A stretch of 64,000 nucleotides of DNA. Origin: Phocaeicola barnesiae DSM 18169 = JCM 13652. Lineage in GTDB: Bacteria > Bacteroidota > Bacteroidia > Bacteroidales > Bacteroidaceae. The stretch lies in the NCBI RefSeq assembly GCF_000374585.1, contig NZ_KB894646.1:124001-188000 (forward strand), in the 5' to 3' direction. Position 1 is the stretch's first letter. The number at the start of each line of letters is the position of its first letter. Position numbers and translations under genes: made by a program. The notes under the pieces are model-generated. The model was not told the origin of the DNA, did not search any database, and saw nothing but the letters and a program-made list of their open reading frames with translations. Shown piece by piece: positions 8,163 through 16,384 of this stretch.

Positions 8163-9323
8163 ATGAAAGGTATCTTCCCTTTGAATAAATTCCGTGAACT
8201 GGAAACACCGTTTTATTATTACGATGCGAACCTGCTCCGACAAACCCTGCAGACAATCAAGGAAGAGAGTGGCAAGTACAACAAGTTCTGCGTACACTAT
8301 GCAGTGAAGGCCAATGCCAACCCGAAAATTCTGGGCATCATCCGTGAAAGCGGACTGGGCGCCGATTGTGTGAGCGGCGGCGAAATCAAGGCGGCCATCA
8401 AGGCAGGTATTCCGGCCAGCAAGATTGTATATGCCGGAGTCGGAAAGACAGACTGGGAGATTAACCTGGGACTGGACTACGATATCTTCTGCTTCAATGT
8501 TGAATCTGTTCCCGAGCTGGAGGTCATCAATGAACTGGCCGCCGCCAAGAACAAGATTGCCCGTGTAGCTTTCCGTATCAATCCGGATGTAGGCGCACAT
8601 ACACACGCCAACATCACCACCGGTCTGGCCGAAAACAAGTTCGGTATCAGCATGGAGGACATGGACATGATCATTGACCGCGCGCTGGCGATGAACAACG
8701 TGAAGTTCGTGGGCCTGCATTTCCACATCGGCTCACAGATTCTGGACATGGGCGACTTCATCGCCCTGTGTAACCGGGTGAACGAATTGCAGGAAAAGCT
8801 CTTTGCCCGCCAGATCATCGTCGAGCACATCAATGTAGGCGGCGGACTCGGCATCGACTACGCACATCCGAACCGCCAGCCGATTCCGGACTTCGCCGAG
8901 TATTTCAAGACTTATCACAAGCACCTGCGTCTGCGTCCGCAACAGACCCTCCACTTCGAACTGGGACGTGCGGTAGTGGGCCAGTGCGGTAGCCTGATCA
9001 CCAAGGTCATCTACGTCAAGCAAGGAACAAACAAGCAGTTCGCGATTGTAGACGCCGGTATGACCGACCTGATCCGTCCTGCCCTGTACCAGGCTTATCA
9101 TAAGATAGAGAACATCACTTCGGACGAACCGACCGAGACTTACGATGTAGTAGGTCCTATCTGCGAATCCTCGGACGTGTTCGGCAAGGCCATCGACCTG
9201 AACAAGACCAAACGCGGCGACCTGATTGCCCTCCGTTCGGCCGGTGCCTACGGCGAAATCATGGCTTCGGCCTACAACTGCCGTTCCCTGCCGAAAGGAT
9301 ATACCTCCGACGAACTGATTTAA
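8163..9323 (+). CDS. lysA: Diaminopimelate decarboxylase
   Basis: 386 residues, fold-type III PLP enzyme that converts meso-diaminopimelate to lysine. The PLP lysine is in HYAVKANANP, the barrel has HFHIGSQ and GGGLGIDY, and the C-terminal barrel has the substrate Cys in CESSDVFG. It follows aspartate kinase, placing the first and last enzymes of the lysine route side by side but apparently as separate transcripts. No clear TAnnTTTG box is seen in the 46 bases after the upstream terminator. Slightly shorter than the roughly 420-residue proteobacterial form, with all key segments present. Confidence 0.95.
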   Translation: MKGIFPLNKFRELETPFYYYDANLLRQTLQTIKEESGKYNKFCVHYAVKANANPKILGIIRESGLGADCVSGGEIKAAIKAGIPASKIVYAGVGKTDWEINLGLDYDIFCFNVESVPELEVINELAAAKNKIARVAFRINPDVGAHTHANITTGLAENKFGISMEDMDMIIDRALAMNNVKFVGLHFHIGSQILDMGDFIALCNRVNELQEKLFARQIIVEHINVGGGLGIDYAHPNRQPIPDFAEYFKTYHKHLRLRPQQTLHFELGRAVVGQCGSLITKVIYVKQGTNKQFAIVDAGMTDLIRPALYQAYHKIENITSDEPTETYDVVGPICESSDVFGKAIDLNKTKRGDLIALRSAGAYGEIMASAYNCRSLPKGYTSDELI

Positions 9324-9350
9324 GGTCCTGCCTTTCTTGAAAAAATAACG

Positions 9351-9407
9351 ACTCCTTTTCTTTCCAACGTCACGTTTTATCGGCTCCGACGAAAGAAAAG
9401 GAGTTTT
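9351..9407 (+). terminator. Terminator after lysA
   Basis: ACTCCTTTTCTTTC pairs with GAAAGAAAAGGAGT over 14 bp and is followed by TTTTT. It starts 27 bases after the lysA stop. Confidence 0.85.
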
Positions 9408-9446
9408 TATATGCCCTTTCAACGTTCATCATTCAACTATTTCTTC

Positions 9447-9454
9447 TAATTTTG
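9447..9454 (+). promoter_or_regulatory. Promoter -7 box for the glycosyltransferase
   Basis: TAATTTTG, with a predicted leader of about 20 nt. Confidence 0.5.
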
Positions 9455-9480
9455 TAAGGAATTTCAAAAGATAGAAAGAT

Positions 9481-10644
9481 ATGACAGCTATGGATTATAC
9501 ACTCATCTGCCAGGTGCTGACCGGCGCTTGCGGACTTTTCTGCCTCATACAATTGATGTACCTGTTCTGCGTATATGCCAAGATGTACCGAGCCTCACGC
9601 ATGCAGGCGCAGACCGAAACGGTTCCCGACAACTGTCCTCCCCTCTCGGTCATCATCGTCACCAAGGACTCCGGCCAGCTTCTGAAAGAGAACCTTCCGT
9701 CCATCCTGACCCAGGATTACCCTACTTACGAAGTGATTGTGGTCAACGACCAGTCCGCCGGCGAAGATGAGGAGATCCTGAAATTGCTGGAGAACGATTA
9801 TCCGAACCTGTACCACACCTTCATTCCGCAGACCGCCCGGTATGTAAGCCGCAAGAAGCTGGGTATCGCCATGGGAATCAAGGCCAGCCGGTACGACTGG
9901 ATTGTCGTAACGGAACCAACCTGCAAACCCGTTAGTGACCAATGGCTGAAACACCTGGCCGTACACTTTCAGGAAGGAACGGACATCGTACTGGGATATT
10001 GCGGATATACCGGCGGGAAAGGACTTTTCGGCAAACGTGTCAAGGCCGATAACCTGTTCCAGGCCATGCGTTACCTGGGAGCGGCGCTGAACAGACATCC
10101 CTACATGGGTATCGGACAGAATCTGGCATACCGGAAAAACATGTACAACGGCCACAAAGGATTTGCCGACCAACTTACCCTGCAACGCGGAGACGACGAC
10201 CTGTTCATCAACGCCCTGGCAGACTCCGGGAATACAGCCGTCGCCCTGCATCCGGATAGCTTCATGGAACAGAAAGTTCCTCCCTTCAAACGCATCTGGT
10301 TCGAGGACAAGGTGAACAGACTGGTCACCGGTAAATTCTATCACGGAGCGGCCCGGTTCATGAACGGGCTGGAGACCTGGACATGCGCCCTGTTCCACCT
10401 GTGTACCCTCATCGGACTCATCATGAGCATCCGGTACTATGAATGGATGTATACCGGTATCATCGCTATCCTCTGGTTGCTCCGCTTTGTACTGACCATG
10501 AACAATTTCCGGAAAACGGCAAAGGCAACCGGCGAGAAATCCTGTTGTTTCTTCCTGCTCTTCGACTGGTGCCGTCCGCTCTGGGCCTTACAGATCAAGA
10601 TACATTACTGGTGCCGGACGAAAGCCGATTTTCTACGCAAATAA
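9481..10644 (+). CDS. Membrane-anchored family 2 glycosyltransferase
   Basis: 387 residues. One N-terminal membrane helix (about 12-32), then a GT-A domain with PPLSVIIVTKD, VIVVNDQS for UDP-sugar binding, and RGDDDLFIN as the acidic acceptor-site motif, and two helices near the C-terminus (about 300-340). The catalytic domain faces the cytoplasm. This layout is seen in processive or envelope-polysaccharide GT2 enzymes. The gene stands alone between lysA and a convergent DUF5686 gene, so no polysaccharide cluster indicates the product. Family call is secure; donor and acceptor are unknown. Confidence 0.8.
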   Translation: MTAMDYTLICQVLTGACGLFCLIQLMYLFCVYAKMYRASRMQAQTETVPDNCPPLSVIIVTKDSGQLLKENLPSILTQDYPTYEVIVVNDQSAGEDEEILKLLENDYPNLYHTFIPQTARYVSRKKLGIAMGIKASRYDWIVVTEPTCKPVSDQWLKHLAVHFQEGTDIVLGYCGYTGGKGLFGKRVKADNLFQAMRYLGAALNRHPYMGIGQNLAYRKNMYNGHKGFADQLTLQRGDDDLFINALADSGNTAVALHPDSFMEQKVPPFKRIWFEDKVNRLVTGKFYHGAARFMNGLETWTCALFHLCTLIGLIMSIRYYEWMYTGIIAILWLLRFVLTMNNFRKTAKATGEKSCCFFLLFDWCRPLWALQIKIHYWCRTKADFLRK

Positions 10645-10663
10645 CCCGAACGGGAACAAAGGT

Positions 10664-12856
10664 TCAATCATTGAACAATTCGAAGGTAAATTTACAGCCG
10701 ATGGAGGTAAATTTACCTTTTTCATTTCCAATGAATATACCTGCATCGAACAGGTGGGTGGCAATTCCATAGCCCAATTCGATATACGGATTCAGATACG
10801 GCATAAACAGGATACCCGCATACAGACGCTCCTTCTGGACAAACGAAAGCAACCGGGAAACCGGATAAAGCAGGATAAAGGGAGATTCATAGGTCAGATT
10901 CCCCTGAATGTAATGGCTGGAAGCATTGTACCAGCGACCGTCCAGCATCTGGAAGGTTCCGCCGATTTCATCATCCCAGCTCTGGGGAAGATTCCGGTTG
11001 GCAAAGTTCACATAATCCACGAAATAAAGGTCGTCCTGATTGGTGAAACATCCGGCACCTATCCGGTAGGCAATGTAGTTCACCTGTTTCAGGCGGATCA
11101 TCTGCTGCATGGCCACTTCAATACGTTCATACTTTCCGGAATTGTTCAAGATATGCAACCCCCGTTCATAATCGAGCATGAAGGTCGGATAGCGGGAACC
11201 GACATTCACCTTACGGTTGCCGTTCATGTAATAATACATCCCCGGTGTCCACTCCACCCGCAGACGAGGCGCAAAACTATTGTATTTCGAACGGACCCGG
11301 GCTTCCACCTCAGGGGTGCTTTTGGTATATCGCCAGTGCATGGCGACACCCGTCCACAATTGCAGACCGTTCACCACTTCGATGTTGTGGGAAACATTGA
11401 CATACACATCCTTGAAGTAATCCAGGTCCAGCCCGTCGAAACTGAGCGTACTGTCCGGTTGTGCGGCCAGCTGGTCCAACACCACACTACTGTAAATCCG
11501 GTTACCGTTTCCTGCACTTATCTCCACCCGTCCCTGTTTCCGCGGATTGTAGACATATTGCACATCGGCACTGGCGTACAATTCCTTCTTGGTGAAATTG
11601 TAGCCAATCTGAGGCACGATACGCAACAGGCGGCCGTCATGAAACAACTTGTTGTATTTGAACACCTGCTTGTAGGAGATACCGTTCCGGTGGCTGTAAC
11701 TCACATACAGCGGATTGATGATCGGGGAACAGTTCACACTCCCCACCTTCGACAGGTCAATGTTGTAACTGCTGATCAGGGCATCGCCCAACTGCCCCCA
11801 GAAGACCAGATTCTTTTCGCGCCGTGTCACCGGCATGGCCTTCTGGATTGTATCCATGGCTGCCTGAAACAGGACACGCTCTTTCCGCTTCTTGTACAGC
11901 TGTTCTTCGTCACCGTCCAACGGAATCGGACGAATCCGGTTGAAGGAATCGAGGTCGAGCACCAGCTGGGTCGTATCGCAGGTCAACGTATATGAATTGG
12001 AAAGGTTATGCGAACGTGTCTTTTGCAGGTCCAGCCATTCCGTGCCATCCGGGTCAAAAAGTTCCACTTTCGCGTAGTTGAGCCATCCGGTATAGTTCAT
12101 CTCCAGATGATTCTTCAGGAACTTGAAATTGAGGTCCAGGTTAAAGAGTTGGGGCAAGAACCGGGTTTCTTCCGTTTCGCCCATGTGCATGGACAAATGA
12201 AAAGTAATCAAGGCATATTTTCCATGTACATCAAGGTGCTTGACGGTCCAGTCCTTATCGGAAATCCAGAAATGACCTTCCAGCAACTGGGTACTTTGAA
12301 ACAACGGAACTACCTTGATGTGGTAAGTCCGGCTGTCCGAACGCTCCAGCACATCCTCGAGAAAATACTGGTACAGCCGGCGGGAAGAACGGCTCAAGGG
12401 CGACAGGATTTTATTTTCCATCACAGAAGAGCCGTAGAGGTTGAACTTCATGTAATCCATGATGTCGAACACTTCGCCATAAGGATTCGGGAAGGTAGTG
12501 GAAACCGCCCTGACTTTCCGGTCATAAATATCGGGCGCCGTATAATGCAGATCGCTGACGGATTCATGCATATACTGGTCGATGTCTTTCTCCAGCTTGA
12601 ACATGGAAGGTACATATTTGATGATCCGGTTACGCTTATGTACCGTAAGCTTCCCTTTCAGATACAGGCTACTCTGGTATTCCTTGATGCGGTGTGAATT
12701 GGTCTCTGCGCCCTGAAACAGCAACTCCAGGATGGAATCGGGTACGGCTATACCCTTTTCCGACCAGAGATTACTTCCCGGTTCCGAAGCGTTTGCCACA
12801 CCTGCAAAACAGCATAGCAACAAAAAAAAGCCATATACTCGGTAAATAAACTTCAA
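10664..12856 (-). CDS. DUF5686 family outer-membrane protein
   Basis: 730 residues with a Sec signal (about 1-23, cleavage near ANA-SEP). The N-terminal half matches DUF5686, with signature runs such as YYLEDVLERSD-like YFLEDVLERSD and a following GHFWISDKDWTV. The C-terminal half is a long set of amphipathic strands ending FTFELFND, expected to be an outer-membrane barrel. Many DUF5686 proteins begin with a carboxypeptidase-like regulatory domain; I do not see it here, so this is the short form. Function is unknown; surface or TonB-linked roles have been suggested only from context elsewhere. A TATATTTG box lies just upstream. Confidence 0.75.
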   Translation of the reverse strand: MKFIYRVYGFFLLLCCFAGVANASEPGSNLWSEKGIAVPDSILELLFQGAETNSHRIKEYQSSLYLKGKLTVHKRNRIIKYVPSMFKLEKDIDQYMHESVSDLHYTAPDIYDRKVRAVSTTFPNPYGEVFDIMDYMKFNLYGSSVMENKILSPLSRSSRRLYQYFLEDVLERSDSRTYHIKVVPLFQSTQLLEGHFWISDKDWTVKHLDVHGKYALITFHLSMHMGETEETRFLPQLFNLDLNFKFLKNHLEMNYTGWLNYAKVELFDPDGTEWLDLQKTRSHNLSNSYTLTCDTTQLVLDLDSFNRIRPIPLDGDEEQLYKKRKERVLFQAAMDTIQKAMPVTRREKNLVFWGQLGDALISSYNIDLSKVGSVNCSPIINPLYVSYSHRNGISYKQVFKYNKLFHDGRLLRIVPQIGYNFTKKELYASADVQYVYNPRKQGRVEISAGNGNRIYSSVVLDQLAAQPDSTLSFDGLDLDYFKDVYVNVSHNIEVVNGLQLWTGVAMHWRYTKSTPEVEARVRSKYNSFAPRLRVEWTPGMYYYMNGNRKVNVGSRYPTFMLDYERGLHILNNSGKYERIEVAMQQMIRLKQVNYIAYRIGAGCFTNQDDLYFVDYVNFANRNLPQSWDDEIGGTFQMLDGRWYNASSHYIQGNLTYESPFILLYPVSRLLSFVQKERLYAGILFMPYLNPYIELGYGIATHLFDAGIFIGNEKGKFTSIGCKFTFELFND

Positions 12857-12875
12857 TGCTACCTATTTTATCGGA

Positions 12876-12883
12876 CAAATATA
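12876..12883 (-). promoter_or_regulatory. Promoter -7 box for the DUF5686 gene
   Basis: TATATTTG on the minus strand. It lies about 65 bases from the oppositely oriented box of the Crp-family gene, so the two promoters share one short divergent region. The predicted leader is short, about 12 nt. Confidence 0.55.
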
Positions 12884-12947
12884 TAATAAAAAAGCTATTA
12901 GGATGATATTTTTTAAACCTTAAAACCACTATTTCGATTTTTTATTT

Positions 12948-12955
12948 TACCTTTG
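12948..12955 (+). promoter_or_regulatory. Promoter -7 box for the Crp-family gene
   Basis: TACCTTTG, giving a leader of about 25 nt to the ATG at 12987. Confidence 0.6.
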
Positions 12956-12986
12956 TGCTATATAACACGGTTTTGTAACATTGCAA

Positions 12987-13688
12987 ATGATGAAGAAGGA
13001 ACTAACAGAACTCGAGATTGCCGAAAGCATCCCCGATTTGTGGCAACCACTGACACAGGAGCAGAAAGAAATCCTGGCAAAAGATTTTACCATACAAAAA
13101 TACAAGAAAAACGAAAACATCTATTGCGAAGGGGAAACGCCCACTTACCTCATGTGCCTGCTGAGCGGAAAAGTAAAGATTTACAAAGACGGGGTGGGAG
13201 GACGTAGCCAGATTATCCGTGTCATCAAAAGCCATGAATACTTTGCCTATCGGGCCTATTTTGCAGAGGAGAATTATGTAACAGCCGCCGCTGCATTCGA
13301 GCCTTGTACCATCTGTCTGATTCCGATGCCGACGATTGTCAAACTGATTCAGGAGAACCCTGAATTGTCCATGTTTTTTATCAGACAACTCTCCAAAGAC
13401 CTGGGTATCTCCGATGAACGGACCGTAAGCCTGACCCAGAAACACATCCGTGGACGTCTGGCAGAGTCACTCCTCTTCCTGAAAGACACGTACGGTGTGG
13501 AAGAAGACCAATGTACACTGAGTATCTATCTCTCCCGCGAAGACTTGGCCAACCTGTCGAACATGACCACATCGAACGCCATCCGTACCCTGTCCAATTT
13601 TGCGGCAGAAAAACTCATCATTATCGACGGACGCAAAATCAAACTGATAGAAGAAGAGAAATTGAAAAGAATCAGCAAAATCGGATAA
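12987..13688 (+). CDS. Crp/Fnr-family transcriptional regulator
   Basis: 233 residues from ATG 12987 (a TTG two codons earlier is also open). An N-terminal cyclic-nucleotide-binding-like beta-roll (about 20-130, with the IYCEGETPTYLMCLLSGKVKIY strands), a dimer helix (about 130-155) and a C-terminal winged helix-turn-helix with SREDLANLSNMTTSNAIRTL as the reader helix region. There is no Cys cluster, so it is not an Fe-S Fnr; the ligand is unknown and cAMP residues (RxSxE) are not evident. It is divergent from the DUF5686 gene, which is a plausible target because the promoters overlap. Confidence 0.85.
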   Translation: MMKKELTELEIAESIPDLWQPLTQEQKEILAKDFTIQKYKKNENIYCEGETPTYLMCLLSGKVKIYKDGVGGRSQIIRVIKSHEYFAYRAYFAEENYVTAAAAFEPCTICLIPMPTIVKLIQENPELSMFFIRQLSKDLGISDERTVSLTQKHIRGRLAESLLFLKDTYGVEEDQCTLSIYLSREDLANLSNMTTSNAIRTLSNFAAEKLIIIDGRKIKLIEEEKLKRISKIG

Positions 13689-13750
13689 ACCAAGAATATC
13701 CTGAAAACGGATTCATTACAGGTTCCAGAGATTTTCCATACTTCATAAAA

Positions 13751-13795
13751 AGAAGCCGCATTTACACTCCTGCGGGGAGTAAAATACGGCTTCTC
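13751..13795. terminator. Bidirectional terminator between the Crp-family and TlpA-like genes
   Basis: AGAAGCCG (13751-) pairs with CGGCTTCT (-13795), with a further inner stem. A T-run follows on the minus strand (TTTTTA) and a T-run 4 bases later on the plus strand. The two genes converge here. Confidence 0.8.
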
Positions 13796-13810
13796 CATTT
13801 TTTGTAAGGA

Positions 13811-14914
13811 TTATTTCATGAGTTCACCCAACTTCTTCATCAGTGCCGCTCCTCTCAGGTTGCGTGCAATGATGGTTCCCTGCTGGTCAACCAGCACCGT
13901 TGCCGGAATGGCACGTACGCCATACAACGAAGCTCCTTCACACTGCCATCCTTTCAAATCGGACATCTGCGGCCAGGTTATATTCAAATCCTTGATGGCC
14001 TGTTTCCAGCTATCGGCATTATTGTCCAATGACACACCTACCACTCCGAAACCTTTATTCTTATACTTATCGTAGGCTTCTACCACCGTCGGCATTTCAC
14101 GCTTACAAGGTCCGCACCAGCTGGCCCAGAAGTCAATCAGGGTGTATGTATTTTTTGATATAAAATCAGAGAGTTTGACAGGTTTTCCCTCCGGAGAGTT
14201 CATCGTAAAGTCGATGTACTTTTCGCCTTCGGATGTCTTTACGGCCGTATCTACATATTCTTTCAAGGATACGATTTCAGGATCGTTGCTATAAGCGGCA
14301 GGAATACGCTCGAACAACGGCTGAACCTTCTTCACATCGAACGACGGACCGAAAGAAGAAAGCAGGTATACACCGGCAGGTTTGTCTATATTGGCCGATA
14401 CCAGTTCGAATACCTTGGCAAGTCCTTCTTCCTGCTTCTGGTCGAGTGCCAGTTCCACGGAATCCTGTTGAGCCTCAGTCAAGGTAGAATCCTGCTGGCT
14501 CTTCTCGTAAGCCTCGTTCAACTCCTTGGAGATAGCGGCAAACGTGTCCGAGAACTGCTGGAGGATGTCATTGTTGGGAGTTCCAGACACCTTGCTGTTT
14601 TCCGGGTCCAAAGTCACCTTGATAACTCCGTCTTCCACAAAGAGCATGGTAGACATACGGTTGTCTCCCTTCATGTAAGTAACAAAACGGCTTGTCACCA
14701 GTGAATCCGGAGTTCCTTTGAATTCAAACGTTCCGTTCTTCACAACGGCTGAATCCAGCTTCACCATGTTGGTGCCGTCGAAATTCTGCAGGTAAATGGT
14801 GTCACCGTCGGCAGCACCTACCGCCGTACCCTGGATTGTAAAACCAGCTTGCTGTTGTTGGCAAGCAGCCAGTGCCATCAGACCGGCAGCTGCCCAAAAA
14901 ATACTTTTTTTCAT
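13811..14914 (-). CDS. TlpA-like thiol-disulfide oxidoreductase lipoprotein with DUF4369 domain
   Basis: 367 residues from the ATG at 14914 (an ATG 4 codons earlier is possible). Lipoprotein signal with lipobox LAAC. Residues about 25-120 look like DUF4369 (GTAVGADGDTIYLQNFDG-type start), followed by a Gln/Glu-rich helical linker and a C-terminal thioredoxin fold (about 230-367) with the redox pair in WASWCGPCKREMPT and the cis-Pro in RAIPATVL. Such Bacteroidales proteins reduce or protect periplasmic thiols. The start codon lies 43 bases after the AbgT-like gene, so it may be the last gene of the sensor operon. Confidence 0.85.
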   Translation of the reverse strand: MKKSIFWAAAGLMALAACQQQQAGFTIQGTAVGAADGDTIYLQNFDGTNMVKLDSAVVKNGTFEFKGTPDSLVTSRFVTYMKGDNRMSTMLFVEDGVIKVTLDPENSKVSGTPNNDILQQFSDTFAAISKELNEAYEKSQQDSTLTEAQQDSVELALDQKQEEGLAKVFELVSANIDKPAGVYLLSSFGPSFDVKKVQPLFERIPAAYSNDPEIVSLKEYVDTAVKTSEGEKYIDFTMNSPEGKPVKLSDFISKNTYTLIDFWASWCGPCKREMPTVVEAYDKYKNKGFGVVGVSLDNNADSWKQAIKDLNITWPQMSDLKGWQCEGASLYGVRAIPATVLVDQQGTIIARNLRGAALMKKLGELMK

Positions 14915-14957
14915 TTCAATTTGCATTTATCATTTGATAGTTCAACATATAAACCGC

Positions 14958-15665
14958 TCATAAAGTTCTGTGCGGCCTGCCATACCATAAAGGGAACAGA
15001 CAACAGACGTAATAGATTCCTTTCCAGATGGAGGCCGGCAAAGCCAAAAACAGGTACAGGCCTGAATGCTGGAATACCGCAAAGAACTGGATGACAAAGA
15101 ACAAGGTCACGAAATACTCCGGAAGGATGCGGAACAGCCCCGACATGCCCCGTACGACATCCGCATCGTTCCGGTAGAAATCGGTCACGAAACCGTATAC
15201 GGCTCCCATCAGGCCCAGCCCTAAGGATACCACGTAGCAGATACCGTCCGACAACGGAGAATCTGCCAGGGTCCCCGTAGCACTCCGAACCACATTGAGC
15301 GGCCCGAAAGCCAGGAATAGCCATAGCAACAGATACACTCCTCCTGTTGTCCAGGACAGGAACAGCCCCCGGCGTTCTTTCCTGGAAAGCTTCCGTTCAT
15401 GTTTCCAGTATTGCCGGCATGACTCCAGCAGGCCGGAGTTTACCCAGAGTCCGCCGCCCAGAAAAAGCAGGAGCACCGCTCCCACCAGAGACGACCGCGT
15501 AAAACAATCGCCCGCATACCGGAGCATCCAGCGCAGGCCTTCCGCGCTCAGCAGATTCTGCACCTGTTCCCAAGCAAAGATACTCCCCACCCACGATACA
15601 CAGACCACCAGCAGGGTGAGCAGAAAGAATACCGTAGCCGGATGTATGAATCGCCTAGTCTTCAT
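14958..15665 (-). CDS. AbgT-family-like small membrane protein (scaffold helices only)
   Basis: 235 residues with five or six membrane helices (about 9-31, 59-79, 101-121, 140-161, 180-220). The N-terminus resembles p-aminobenzoyl-glutamate transporters AbgT: an HP start, then a NLLSAEGLRWML segment and a second helix ending GGGLWVNSGLL. After about residue 95 it resembles the region following the middle of AbgT (LF..Y..V.DFYRNDADVVRGM). Full AbgT proteins are about 500 residues, so roughly half is absent, including both hairpin regions that form the transport site. The start overlaps the upstream response regulator by 11 bases, suggesting coupled translation. Transport function is doubtful. 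Confidence 0.6.
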   Translation of the reverse strand: MKTRRFIHPATVFFLLTLLVVCVSWVGSIFAWEQVQNLLSAEGLRWMLRYAGDCFTRSSLVGAVLLLFLGGGLWVNSGLLESCRQYWKHERKLSRKERRGLFLSWTTGGVYLLLWLFLAFGPLNVVRSATGTLADSPLSDGICYVVSLGLGLMGAVYGFVTDFYRNDADVVRGMSGLFRILPEYFVTLFFVIQFFAVFQHSGLYLFLALPASIWKGIYYVCCLFPLWYGRPHRTL

Positions 15666-16377
15666 CCGGTTCCAGGTTATCGATGTCCAGGATACGGAGC
15701 TCGAAAGCACGTGTCACCAGGCGGCAAGCATTCACCCCTACCCGTTCGTCCGAGCGGAACAACCTGTTTATCAAATCGTTCTGCCGTTTCTCGATGGATT
15801 TCACTCCGAAAGGCATCGCCTTCAGGTTGGTGATCATTTCCTTTGTATATCCCAAGGCCAGATGACGAAGCAAGCGTTCATCGTACTCATCGATATCGTA
15901 ATTGATGAAAGCCTCCTGCCTCCTCTGTTCGGCCATCACCGTCTGCTTGAAACGCTCTACAATCTTCTCCAGGATCGGATAATTGAAGACCAGCTTCTTG
16001 CCGTCCATAACGGCCTGTACATCGGTCGCCGTCAGGAGTTCACCGGTTTTCAGGATGATTCCGTCCGCTCCAGCATCCAGCGCATCCACCCAAAGCTTCT
16101 CGTTCAATACCTCACCGGTAAAAATCAACACTTTCAGTTCGGGACGTTCGCGGTGCAGGCGGGCACAGATGTCTACCCCGATGGTGGTAGAGCCCCCCAG
16201 ACCTAAATCCAACAACACCAAATCAGGGGTCTGCTGCTTCAGCAATTCCCAGAATTCGGCCTCGGTCATAGCGGTACCTATCACCTCTGCATTCGGAATT
16301 TCATGGCGGAAAATCTCTTCCGTACCCTTCAACTCCAACTTCACATCCTCTACAATAATTACTTTAAACTTTTCCAT
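15655..16377 (-). CDS. Response regulator with receiver and LuxR-like C-terminal region
   Basis: 240 residues. Receiver domain (about 1-125) with acidic pair Glu10/Asp11, phospho-acceptor Asp57 in DLVLLDLGL, and Lys110 in DGIILKTG. The C-terminal part (about 160-220) contains RLLRHLALGYTKEMITNLKAM followed by SIEKRQNDLINRLF, the spacing of a LuxR/NarL helix-turn-helix, although divergent. It probably binds DNA. It begins 7 bases after the giant sensor protein, its evident partner, and overlaps the AbgT-like gene. Confidence 0.85.
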   Translation of the reverse strand: MEKFKVIIVEDVKLELKGTEEIFRHEIPNAEVIGTAMTEAEFWELLKQQTPDLVLLDLGLGGSTTIGVDICARLHRERPELKVLIFTGEVLNEKLWVDALDAGADGIILKTGELLTATDVQAVMDGKKLVFNYPILEKIVERFKQTVMAEQRRQEAFINYDIDEYDERLLRHLALGYTKEMITNLKAMPFGVKSIEKRQNDLINRLFRSDERVGVNACRLVTRAFELRILDIDNLEPDED

Positions 16378-16384
16378 ACATTTT

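Noticed and set aside
10754..11995. 413-codon plus-strand frame opposite the DUF5686 gene
   Set aside because: The minus strand encodes a continuous signal-peptide protein with DUF5686 motifs; the plus frame has no domain and starts inside the coding region.
14911..15324. 137-codon minus-strand frame overlapping the AbgT-like gene, possibly a frameshift product
   Set aside because: The AbgT-like frame continues without interruption and ends normally at 14958; the alternative frame has no hydrophobic pattern or family match.
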